A DNA stretch of 12,868 bases from JAHIVB01 sp964574705 (GTDB lineage: Bacteria > Bacillota_I > Bacilli_A > Izemoplasmatales > Hujiaoplasmataceae), in NCBI GenBank assembly GCA_964574705.1, contig CAZNOO010000032.1, forward strand, positions 1-12,868, read 5' to 3'. Shown here piece by piece: positions 1-6,527 of this stretch. How positions within the stretch are numbered: position 1 is the first letter of the stretch; every line of letters begins with the position of its first letter. Position numbers and translations under genes: made by a program. Below the pieces are notes generated by a model. The model saw nothing but the letters and a program-made list of their open reading frames with translations, did not search any database and was not told where the DNA came from.

Positions 1-1
1 A

Positions 2-86
2 TGGTGCGGTTGATGGGACTTGAACCCACACGTCACTAGGACACTACCGCCTGAAGATAGCGCGTCTGCCATTTCGCCACAACCGC
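2..86 (-). tRNA. tRNA-Leu, anticodon CAG
   Basis: The reverse complement folds into a complete type II (long variable arm) tRNA. The acceptor strand GCGGTTG pairs with CAACCGC, followed by discriminator A and an encoded CCA (positions 2-4). The anticodon stem CTATC/GGTAG encloses loop TTCAGGC, which puts CAG at 34-36 (plus-strand positions 51-53). The T arm is GTGGG-TTCAAGT-CCCAT. The extended variable arm and the CAG anticodon identify a leucine tRNA reading CUG. It has its own promoter upstream (100-128). Its terminator lies outside the window. Confidence 0.97.
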
Positions 87-99
87 AAATAGCAAATTA

Positions 100-128
100 A
101 TTATATCAAATTAAATTAAGATAGTCAC
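100..128 (-). promoter_or_regulatory. Promoter of tRNA-Leu
   Basis: On the minus strand a -35-like GTGACT (123-128) is separated by exactly 17 bases from a perfect -10 TATAAT (100-105). The -10 carries the extended TGA just upstream. Transcription would start about 7 bases downstream, close to the tRNA 5' end at 86. Assigned by inspection only. Confidence 0.7.
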
Positions 129-238
129 GTTTTTTCTTCTTTTTTTCATTTGTTATCTATAGCTTCTAACGATCAATTGTTAAGTGACAATTCAACCAAA
201 AATCACAAGAAAAAATAAAGAAATCACATCATTTTATG

Positions 239-266
239 TTGAAAAATGTTGTTTTTATGTTATTAT
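239..266 (+). promoter_or_regulatory. Promoter of speA-speB
   Basis: TTGAAA (239-244), a 16-base spacer and TATTAT (261-266) preceded by TG at 258-259 form an extended -10 promoter. The predicted transcript starts near 273. That is downstream of the upstream in-frame ATG at 246 and supports translation from the TTG at 312, leaving a leader of about 40 bases. Confidence 0.6.
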
Positions 267-311
267 TCGTATTGCATATTCATTACGCTCACGAAAGGTG
301 GTTATAGTACA

Positions 312-1805
312 TTGAAAGAAGACCGTCAGTTAAAAACACCGTTTTTTACAAAACTAAAAGAATATGGTCAACTCAACACGACCCCGTTTGATGTCCCGGG
401 ACATAAACTGGGCAGAATTGAAAATGACCTCCTTGATTATATAGGTACTGAAACTTACTTGCTTGATAGCAACGCTCCGATGGGTCTAGACACATTAAGC
501 AGACCGACGGGAGTTATCAGAGAAGCAGAAAAGTTGATGGCAGAAGCTTGTCTCGCCGACAAAGCATACTTTCTAACCAACGGAACCACTGTTGGAATTA
601 TATCCATGATCATGGCGACTTGTAAAGCAAAAGAAAAGATTATCCTACCCAGAAATGTTCATAAATCTGTGATTAGCGCTCTGATTTTATCTGGAGCCAT
701 GCCTATATTCATCCGTCCTGACATTGATCTAGAATTGGGGATTGCGAATGGCATCAGCTACGAAAACGTGGCAGAGGCGATTAAACAGCATCCAGATGCC
801 AAAGCCATTTTCATCATTAACCCAACGTATTTTGGTGTTACAAGTGATTTAGAAAGAATCACGAAGCTAGCTCACGACAATGGAATGCTGGTCCTCGTTG
901 ACGAAGCACATGGTGCACAGTTTTACTTCAACGAAAGAATGCCCTTTACGGCCATGGAAGCGTCCGCTGACATTTGTGCTTCTTCGTTTCATAAAACAGC
1001 GGGTTCCTTTACTCAAAGCTCTGTAATCTTGACAAAAGGCCGAAGAATCGATCATGTTAGACTTCGCTCGACGATTAACATGCTACAAAGCACTTCTCCT
1101 TCAGCGCTACTCCTCGCATCCCTTGATGTTGCAAGAAAGACGATGTACTTCCAAGGCGCGAAACGGATTGATAAACTACTCAAAATGGCTGAAGATGCAA
1201 GAGATACTTTAAGAACAGTCCCTGGCATCAAAGTGATTGACAAAGACTACATTCTATCCAAAGGCGGATTCGACTTTGATGAGACTAAAGTCGTCATTAA
1301 AGTATCTGACCTTGGAATCACCGGATTTGAAGTCTACAACATAATGAGAAAGAAATATAATATTCAACTAGAACTTGCTGAGTCACATATTATCCTTGCG
1401 GTATTAACAATAGGTACTACGAAAGAAGATTTGGATAACCTTGTTTATGCGTTCAAATCCTTATCCAAGAAATACTATAAGCTTCGCAACAAATTACCAA
1501 AAATCAAATTCGATTATCAATTTCCAGAAACGTATACAAGACCTCGTGATGCCTACCACGCACCTAGAATTAGTGTTGAACTTCATGAAGCCTACGATGA
1601 GATTTCTGCCGAATCCATTATGATTTACCCCCCGGGAATCCCACTTGTGATTCCGGGTGAAATCATCACACAAGAAGTCATTGATGATATTGACTTTTAT
1701 GTTAAAAAAGGATCCATTGTCCATAGCGATTTGGATAACGGATATGTTAAAATCATTGATAAAGAACATTGGTCCCACTGGGAAGGTGAAGAAGATGACC
1801 TTTAA
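312..1805 (+). CDS. speA: Arginine decarboxylase (PLP-dependent, SpeA type)
   Basis: Biosynthetic arginine decarboxylase of the Orn/Lys/Arg decarboxylase class I (fold type I PLP) family: arginine to agmatine plus CO2, the first step of putrescine synthesis. It is 497 residues from the TTG at 312, matching Bacillus SpeA (about 490). Visible marks are PGHK (residues 29-32), VDEAH with Asp197 and His200 that contact PLP, the Schiff-base Lys228 in the SFHK motif, and the C-terminal YPPGIP...IPGE signature. The start is set by AAAGGTGG at 294-301, about 10 bases before the TTG; the ATG at 246 has no ribosome site and lies upstream of the predicted transcript start. The family also includes lysine and ornithine decarboxylases, but the agmatinase overlapping its 3' end (11 bases) argues for arginine. 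Confidence 0.93.
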   Translation: MKEDRQLKTPFFTKLKEYGQLNTTPFDVPGHKLGRIENDLLDYIGTETYLLDSNAPMGLDTLSRPTGVIREAEKLMAEACLADKAYFLTNGTTVGIISMIMATCKAKEKIILPRNVHKSVISALILSGAMPIFIRPDIDLELGIANGISYENVAEAIKQHPDAKAIFIINPTYFGVTSDLERITKLAHDNGMLVLVDEAHGAQFYFNERMPFTAMEASADICASSFHKTAGSFTQSSVILTKGRRIDHVRLRSTINMLQSTSPSALLLASLDVARKTMYFQGAKRIDKLLKMAEDARDTLRTVPGIKVIDKDYILSKGGFDFDETKVVIKVSDLGITGFEVYNIMRKKYNIQLELAESHIILAVLTIGTTKEDLDNLVYAFKSLSKKYYKLRNKLPKIKFDYQFPETYTRPRDAYHAPRISVELHEAYDEISAESIMIYPPGIPLVIPGEIITQEVIDDIDFYVKKGSIVHSDLDNGYVKIIDKEHWSHWEGEEDDL

Positions 1806-2655
1806 TAAAGTTGATTTATCATTTCAAAGTTGCACTGCAGAATATAAGGACGCAACCGTTGTCATTTTTAGTTCTCCAATGGACGCAACAACGTCCTTTA
1901 GACCTGGAACTCGGTTTGCGGGAAACGCAATCCGCGTCGACTCCTTTGGCGTTGAATGGTATTCCCCTTATCGCAATCGCGATTTGAAGGACTACCTTAC
2001 ATCAGACATTGGAGACTTAGACCTCCCTATCGGAGATGTAGAAGGCTCACTCGCTGTGATATACAAGACTGCAAAGCAAATTTTGAAAGACGGTAAGAAA
2101 CCGATGATGGTCGGTGGTGAGCATTTGGTCACTTATCCTGTCATCCAAGCAATGACGGAAAAATATCCGGACCTTCACATCATTCATCTTGATGCCCACA
2201 CTGATTTGCGTGATGAGTTCTTCGGACGAAAACTCTCTCACGCAACCGTTTTGAGACGTTGTCACGACCTTGTCGGAGATGGAAAAATCTTCCAATTCGG
2301 TATCCGTAGTGGCGATCGCTCTGAATTCGAATGGGCTGCAAGCGGCCATACACACTTGCGTAAATTCGATTTTGAAGGCCTCGAAGAGGCAGTTCAAAAG
2401 ATTAAAAACAAACCTGTCTATATTACCATCGATTTAGATGTGCTCGATCCATCCGTATTTCCAGGAACCGGAACCCCGGAACCTGGCGGAATGCAATATA
2501 AAGATCTTTTAAAAGCTTTCGATGCTTTCGAACAGTTAAACAATATCGTGGGTGGGGACATCGTAGAACTCGCTCCGATGATTGACCCCTCCGGTGCTTC
2601 TACTGCCGTTGCGGCCAAATCTTTAAGAGAAATGATTTTATTGCTACAAAAGTAG
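1795..2655 (+). CDS. speB: Agmatinase
   Basis: Ureohydrolase (arginase/agmatinase family) that hydrolyses agmatine to putrescine and urea in the cytosol. It is 286 residues, the usual agmatinase length. The dimanganese ligands are all visible: His110 in GGEH, Asp133/His135/Asp137 in DAHTD, and Asp213/Asp215 in DLDVLDPS, plus Glu258 in the late VELAP motif. The ATG at 1795 follows GGAAGGTG (1781-1788) and overlaps the last 11 bases of speA in another frame, so the pair is probably translationally coupled and makes a two-step arginine-to-putrescine route. Arginase or formiminoglutamase are alternatives within the family, but sequence and context favour agmatinase. Confidence 0.94.
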   Translation: MTFNKVDLSFQSCTAEYKDATVVIFSSPMDATTSFRPGTRFAGNAIRVDSFGVEWYSPYRNRDLKDYLTSDIGDLDLPIGDVEGSLAVIYKTAKQILKDGKKPMMVGGEHLVTYPVIQAMTEKYPDLHIIHLDAHTDLRDEFFGRKLSHATVLRRCHDLVGDGKIFQFGIRSGDRSEFEWAASGHTHLRKFDFEGLEEAVQKIKNKPVYITIDLDVLDPSVFPGTGTPEPGGMQYKDLLKAFDAFEQLNNIVGGDIVELAPMIDPSGASTAVAAKSLREMILLLQK

Positions 2656-2663
2656 AAAAAAAT

Positions 2664-2698
2664 AGAACCGAATTCGACAGAATTGGTTCTTTATTTTT
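2664..2698. terminator. Bidirectional terminator between speB and the Pr6Pr gene
   Basis: AGAACC, a bulged G and AATTC pair with GAATTGGTTCT (2680-2690) around a short loop. A T-rich run (2691-2698) follows on the plus strand and an A-run (2656-2662) precedes it, giving a U-tract in both directions. It serves the convergent speB and membrane-protein genes and touches the stop codon of the latter. Confidence 0.85.
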
Positions 2699-3341
2699 AG
2701 GATTGGGTTTCGACAAGTTTCTTTTCTTGGACTATCTTGTGATCCATAAATACAAACAAGAAAGAGAGTCCTACGACAAAAGCAGAAATCACAATAACAA
2801 AAACAATGACAAGCCACCACCCAATCAAGTCAGGATTGATGAAAAAATAGGGATATCTTGAGACGGAATCTTCATAAGTGAATGTTCCGCCTACAAGTGC
2901 ATAAAAATTAGCATAAACGAAATACCCAAGCGGAATCATTACCCAATAAACGATATCACGATATCGAAGGATTCCCTTTTTGTCAAAAAGGAAATAGTCC
3001 AATAAAACCAACAGAGGGGTATATGTATGACCAAAAAAACTATTCCAAAATGAAAGTGAACCCGATAATGTTGGCGCGAGTAACACATGGAACACGATGA
3101 AAGTCACCATAATGGACACGGTAATGGCGGCTTTTATGCTACGCTCTTTTTCATTCAATTCGCCTTTTTTAAATAAAATGTATGTGAATAATACAAATAC
3201 TAAAATGTTACTGATAATCGTAAAGTAACTCAAAGTCTCAATCACAGATCCACCATCAAATACATTGAGACAAATCCCAGTTAAATTTCCAATAAGCAAA
3301 AGAATAACATATCCTTTTCGCCACTTGAGTCGATTTTTCAT
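2697..3341 (-). CDS. Pr6Pr / FAR-17a (AIG1-like) family membrane protein
   Basis: A 214-residue integral membrane protein with about six hydrophobic helices (near residues 10-27, 35-57, 69-90, 105-119, 130-150 and 173-200). It shows the marks I associate with the bacterial Pr6Pr / FAR-17a/AIG1-like family: YFTIISN (39-45), FHVLLAP (84-90), His105 and Asp115 in the HTYTP...LDYFLF helix, and YPYFFINPDLIGW (163-175). Eukaryotic relatives (AIG1, ADTRP) hydrolyse fatty-acid esters of hydroxy fatty acids using a conserved Thr and His; Thr41 and His105 may correspond, which is inference. The bacterial function is unknown to me. AGGAAGG lies 8-10 bases before the ATG. It follows the methyltransferase by 42 bases, with a hairpin in between. 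Confidence 0.75.
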   Translation of the reverse strand: MKNRLKWRKGYVILLLIGNLTGICLNVFDGGSVIETLSYFTIISNILVFVLFTYILFKKGELNEKERSIKAAITVSIMVTFIVFHVLLAPTLSGSLSFWNSFFGHTYTPLLVLLDYFLFDKKGILRYRDIVYWVMIPLGYFVYANFYALVGGTFTYEDSVSRYPYFFINPDLIGWWLVIVFVIVISAFVVGLSFLFVFMDHKIVQEKKLVETQS

Positions 3342-3359
3342 GATTTAATCCTTCCTATG

Positions 3360-3385
3360 AAAAAGACAAGTGTTAGCTTGTCTTT
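3360..3385 (-). terminator. Hairpin terminator or attenuator after the methyltransferase
   Basis: A perfect 9-bp stem (AAAGACAAG 3362-3370 with CTTGTCTTT 3377-3385) and a 6-base loop, followed on the minus strand by only about five U. It overlaps the methyltransferase stop codon and sits just before the ribosome site of the next gene, so it may be a partial terminator rather than a full stop. Confidence 0.6.
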
Positions 3386-4082
3386 ATTTATTAGCGACAA
3401 TGACTAAATGAAAGCTTTTCTTGATTGAGAACGGTTTCTCTGAATATCCATCTTTTGCTTGGATTTTCTTGAACCCTACACTTTTTAAAATATCAGTAAG
3501 TTGATTGTATCGAATGGGGGTAAGTTCGGTGTTTTCTTCTTCGACAATATCTTTGACTTTGAGTCTCGTCAAGAAGTTGATTTTTTCACCTACATATTCA
3601 TAATTTCGTTCAAATGTGACTCCATTGTTTTCGATGGTGGGTAAGGATTTAATCTCTTGGTCTAAGATTCTGTCATAATTAACAATTGAAATAATAAATG
3701 TCCCATTCGGTTTCAAAGAATCATAGACATGAAGAATCGATTTTTCCATTTCTTCAATCGACTCAAGGTGTACTAGGGTGTTTCCAATGCAAAACACGTT
3801 GTTAAACTGATTCTTATAAACAACGTCCTTGAAATTCCCTTTTAAAAATCTTGAAAGAAGAGAGAGTCTTTTGTTCTTCTCCAATGCGATTGAGATCATA
3901 TTGGAATCGATGTCGATTCCAAGGGTGTCATACCCCATTCTCGAAAGTCCTAATGAGTATTCTCCAGTGGCACATCCTAAATCAAGCGTCTTTCCCTTTT
4001 CGAAATGGTCTGCAAGAAATGACAGTGTCTCTTTCTTCAAAGGAAAGATATCATCATAATGAGTCGCAAATTTTTCATACAG
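3384..4082 (-). CDS. SAM-dependent class I methyltransferase (5' end lost in the gap)
   Basis: The visible 232 residues form a small Rossmann-type methyltransferase. Motif I is LDLGCATGE (visible residues 33-41), with the acidic strand-2 end GIDID (55-59) binding the SAM ribose. A motif like FCIGNTLVHL and the LKPNGTFIISIVN strand follow, typical of the Methyltransf_11/25 group. The first visible residues LYEKFATHYDDIF match the usual start of such proteins, so probably only a few N-terminal residues are missing in the run of Ns. The substrate cannot be told from sequence. It lies downstream of tdh-kbl on the same strand and may share their transcript. It is not fused to Kbl: the continuous reading frame across the Ns is an artefact. 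Confidence 0.85.
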   Translation of the reverse strand: MYEKFATHYDDIFPLKKETLSFLADHFEKGKTLDLGCATGEYSLGLSRMGYDTLGIDIDSNMISIALEKNKRLSLLSRFLKGNFKDVVYKNQFNNVFCIGNTLVHLESIEEMEKSILHVYDSLKPNGTFIISIVNYDRILDQEIKSLPTIENNGVTFERNYEYVGEKINFLTRLKVKDIVEEENTELTPIRYNQLTDILKSVGFKKIQAKDGYSEKPFSIKKSFHLVIVANK

Positions 4083-4182
4083 NNNNNNNNNNNNNNNNNN
4101 NNNNNNNNNNNNNNNNNNNNNNNNNNNNNNNNNNNNNNNNNNNNNNNNNNNNNNNNNNNNNNNNNNNNNNNNNNNNNNNNNN
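4083..4182. other. Assembly gap, 100 Ns
   Basis: Exactly 100 Ns, the conventional placeholder for a scaffold gap of unknown length. By comparison with full-length Kbl, about 45 C-terminal residues (roughly 135 bases plus a stop), a gene junction and the start of the methyltransferase are missing. The true gap is therefore probably longer than 100 bases. Confidence 0.95.
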
Positions 4183-5240
4183 GGAAATACGATTCCAGAG
4201 ACGAAAACACCTTCAGCAAGCAATGCTTTTGAAAACTGCATGGTCTTTGCTTCGTCCCCAATCATGACAGGCGTAATCGGCGTTTCTGAATGGCCGATAT
4301 CAAATCCAAGTTCTTTCATTCCTTTTTTGAAATATTTGGCGTTGTCCCAAAGTTTCTTTGTATACTCTTCACTTTCCATCAGCATCGTGACGCTTTCAAT
4401 CGTTGCGGCAATCGCACTGGGGGGAAGTGCAGTTGAAAACAGAAGCGGTCTTGCTCTGTGCAATAACCATTCCTTGACGATTTTCTTGCTAGCGACATAT
4501 CCTCCAATAACGCCAATGGCTTTGCTTAGAGTTCCAATGATAAAATCAATTTCTCCATGAAGACCAAAATGATCTACGGTTCCTCTTCCTGAGTGTCCTA
4601 ATACGCCACTTCCGTGTGCATCATCCACATAAGTAAGGCAATCATATTTTTTCGCTAGTTTGACGATTTCAGGAAGTTTTGCCAAATCTCCGTCCATCGA
4701 GAAAACACCATCTGTGATAATAAGAACGTTCTGATACTCTTTTCTTTTTTCACTCAACACTTTTTCTAAGTCTTCCATGTTTGAGTGTTGAAAGACAGCT
4801 CTGTCAGCTTTGGAAAGTCTTGTTCCATCGATGATTGAAGCATGATTTAAACTATCGCTCACGATCAAATCGCCTTTTTGAGTAATGGCTTGAATAACGC
4901 CGATATTGCAGTTGAGACCGGATTGGAAACAAGTGACGGCTTCTTCTTGTTTAAACTCCGCCAACAATTCTTCTAGTCTTTCAAGAAGGTCTCCGTTTCC
5001 GACAATGGTTCTGACACTGCCTGCGCCAACACCATATTTTTCAATGGCTTTAATGGCAGCTTCTTTAACTCTCGGATGACTCGCAAGTCCCAAATAGTTA
5101 TTAGAGGACATGTTGATGACTTCTTTGTGATTCAAGTCAACAACGTTTGAACAAGCACTGTATATAATAGGCAGTTTTCGATAAACGCCTGCTTTTTTTA
5201 AATCATCGACCTGTTGATAAAACGTATCCAATTTAGACAT
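4183..5240 (-). CDS. kbl: 2-amino-3-ketobutyrate CoA ligase (glycine C-acetyltransferase), 3' end missing
   Basis: PLP enzyme of the alpha-oxoamine synthase family. It cleaves 2-amino-3-ketobutyrate with CoA to glycine and acetyl-CoA, the second step of threonine breakdown. About 352 of an expected 395-400 residues are present; the sequence stops at GIVF(P) as it enters the run of Ns. Visible marks are SSNNYLGL near the N-terminus, GVGAGSVRTI, the cofactor-stacking His in LNHASIIDG, VDDAHGSGVLG, and the Schiff-base Lys240 in TLSKAIG. The start is the ATG at 5240, 9 bases after GGAGG (5250-5254); a TTG two codons earlier is too close to that site. It overlaps the tdh stop by 8 bases, so the two are coupled. 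AONS/BioF homologues are similar, but the tdh partner decides the call. Confidence 0.94.
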
Positions 5241-6318
5241 GATCAATATCCTCCGGAATTAAGATGATTTTTCCGCAATTACGTTCTCCCATGATTTCCG
5301 CAGCGATATTGATCTGGGAAAGTGGAAATTCGTGCGTAATGATTTTATCCAAATGTAATTTACCTGAATGGATTAATTCTTTCACTTTAACCCAAGTGCC
5401 GTAGATTCTTCTTCCAACAACGCCGTAGATGTTGATGCCTTTAAACACAACATCATTTCCAAAGTCAATTTCAATCGTTTTAGATGGAATTCCTAACATT
5501 GAAATTCCTCCACCTGGTTTTATATACTTGAAGCATTGTTCAATTGCTGTTTTGTTGCCAGAGAATTCTCCAATCACATCGACCCCAGCACCATCCGTCA
5601 GTTCCTTCACTCTGGCGATCACATCTTCAGTCATTGGATTAATCGTGTAGTCCGCGCCAATTTCATGTGCAAGATTCCGTCTAAAATCATTTACTTCAAT
5701 CGCAATGACCATTTTTGCGCCCATTGCTTTCGCAACATCGACACCCATGATTCCGATGGGTCCGCACCCTAAAACAACGACGGTTTTATCATAAATGTCA
5801 AAATGAGTCATAGTATGAACCGCATTTCCCAGCGGTTCCTGAACAGATAAATGATGCATGTTCATGCTTTTATCGTTTACAAAACAATTCGCTTCGGGAA
5901 TCTTGACGTAACGTGCAAAGCATCCGTCGGTATCAACACCGATAATCTTTGTGTTTTTGCAAATGTGTCCTTCTCCCCGTAAGCAAAACTCACAAGTTCC
6001 GCAGATAATATGAGTCTCTGCACTTACGATATCTCCTAGTTTAACACGTGTAACTTGTTTACCGATTTTTATAATTTCGCCACTGAATTCATGTCCAACG
6101 GTTAATGGTAATTTTAATCTTTTTTGGCTCCACTCATCCCATGAGTAGATGTGATAGTCGGTTCCGCAAAAAGAGGCGGTTAAGACTTTAATCAATACTT
6201 CATGAGGCTCTAGTTTTGTTGAAATTTGTTTCTTGACCCAAGAAAATCCTCGCTCGGGCTTGTCTTTTAAAACTGCCATGGTTTCTAAAAATTCGGTTGT
6301 TTCGTTTAAATACGTCAT
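5233..6318 (-). CDS. tdh: L-threonine 3-dehydrogenase
   Basis: Zinc-dependent, NAD-linked medium-chain dehydrogenase (MDR superfamily) that oxidises L-threonine to 2-amino-3-ketobutyrate, the substrate of Kbl. It is 361 residues, slightly longer than E. coli Tdh because of about 14 extra N-terminal residues. Catalytic zinc ligands are Cys51 (CGTDYHIY), His76/Glu77 (VGHE) and Glu161 (EPLGNAVH). The structural zinc cysteines are 106, 109, 112 and 120. The Rossmann motif GCGPIG is at 184-189. YSWDEW after the first zinc cysteine matches the Tdh-specific HIYNWDEW pattern, which separates it from sorbitol or other polyol dehydrogenases. The ATG at 6318 follows AAAGGAG by about 9 bases. It is first in the operon tdh-kbl(-methyltransferase) and divergent from an AraC regulator. 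Confidence 0.94.
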   Translation of the reverse strand: MTYLNETTEFLETMAVLKDKPERGFSWVKKQISTKLEPHEVLIKVLTASFCGTDYHIYSWDEWSQKRLKLPLTVGHEFSGEIIKIGKQVTRVKLGDIVSAETHIICGTCEFCLRGEGHICKNTKIIGVDTDGCFARYVKIPEANCFVNDKSMNMHHLSVQEPLGNAVHTMTHFDIYDKTVVVLGCGPIGIMGVDVAKAMGAKMVIAIEVNDFRRNLAHEIGADYTINPMTEDVIARVKELTDGAGVDVIGEFSGNKTAIEQCFKYIKPGGGISMLGIPSKTIEIDFGNDVVFKGINIYGVVGRRIYGTWVKVKELIHSGKLHLDKIITHEFPLSQINIAAEIMGERNCGKIILIPEDIDHV

Positions 6319-6346
6319 TTCTTCGTTGCTCCTTTGTCATATGGAA

Positions 6347-6360
6347 TAAAAACGCTTACA
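6347..6360 (-). promoter_or_regulatory. cre-like sequence in the tdh leader (tentative)
   Basis: TGTAAGCGTTTTTA on the minus strand resembles the CcpA catabolite-response element, with the core TGTAANCG intact but the right half degenerate. It sits between the predicted tdh transcription start and the start codon, where a bound repressor would act as a roadblock. One imperfect match in AT-rich DNA is weak evidence. Confidence 0.2.
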
Positions 6361-6370
6361 CCCACTAGAC

Positions 6371-6379
6371 ATTATATCA
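6371..6379 (-). promoter_or_regulatory. tdh: Extended -10 promoter of tdh-kbl
   Basis: On the minus strand TGATATAAT is a perfect extended -10 (TATAAT at 6371-6376). The position 17 bases further upstream (6394-6399, GCGCTT) is a poor -35, which suggests that an activator such as the neighbouring AraC protein may be needed. The predicted start near 6364 leaves a leader of about 45 bases. Confidence 0.6.
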
Positions 6380-6409
6380 TATCCTGTAAATCAAAGCGCT
6401 GTTTTTTTT

Positions 6410-6451
6410 ATGAAAGTTTTTCATTTTAATCTTTCATTTGTTATAAAATGA
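6410..6451. promoter_or_regulatory. Candidate operator region: palindrome and repeats between tdh and the AraC gene
   Basis: ATGAAA-GTT-TTTCAT (6410-6424) is a perfect palindrome with a 3-base centre. TTTCATTT occurs at 6419-6426 and again at 6432-6439, 13 bases apart. TCATTT (6434-6439) is also repeated inverted as AAATGA (6446-6451) around a TGTTATAAA extended -10. It lies some 30 bases upstream of the tdh -10, a typical place for an AraC activator site. Binding is inferred. Confidence 0.4.
6439..6447 (+). promoter_or_regulatory. Possible upstream promoter of the AraC gene
   Basis: TGTTATAAA (extended -10, hexamer 6442-6447) without a clear -35. It would give an mRNA leader of about 75 bases. 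It is listed because the stronger promoter downstream leaves almost no leader. Confidence 0.3.
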
Positions 6452-6502
6452 CATCCTTTTCACAGAGATTTTTATAAACTTGTATTTTATCATTTTCACT
6501 TA

Positions 6503-6511
6503 TGTTATAAT
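6503..6511 (+). promoter_or_regulatory. Extended -10 promoter of the AraC-family regulator
   Basis: TGTTATAAT with hexamer 6506-6511. A TTGTAT at 6480-6485 is 20 bases away, too far for a good -35. The predicted transcript start near 6518 falls at the ribosome site GGTGAT (6518-6523), leaving a leader of only about 10 bases. Confidence 0.5.
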
Positions 6512-6527
6512 CGTGTCGGTGATAAAA

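Noticed and set aside
176..192. Inverted repeat AATTGT/ACAATT upstream of speA
   Set aside because: Six-base arms in very AT-rich DNA with no U-tract and no link to the promoter; chance is likely.
867..1243. Antisense open frames within speA, and similar ones inside the other genes
   Set aside because: They are shadows of well-supported coding sequence, without ribosome sites or recognisable products.
3851..4267. Plus-strand open frame running across the N gap
   Set aside because: It exists only because Ns cannot encode stops. It is antisense to clear kbl and methyltransferase coding and resembles nothing.
5241..5246. TTG at 5246 as kbl start
   Set aside because: Only 3 bases from GGAGG; the ATG at 5240 has proper spacing.
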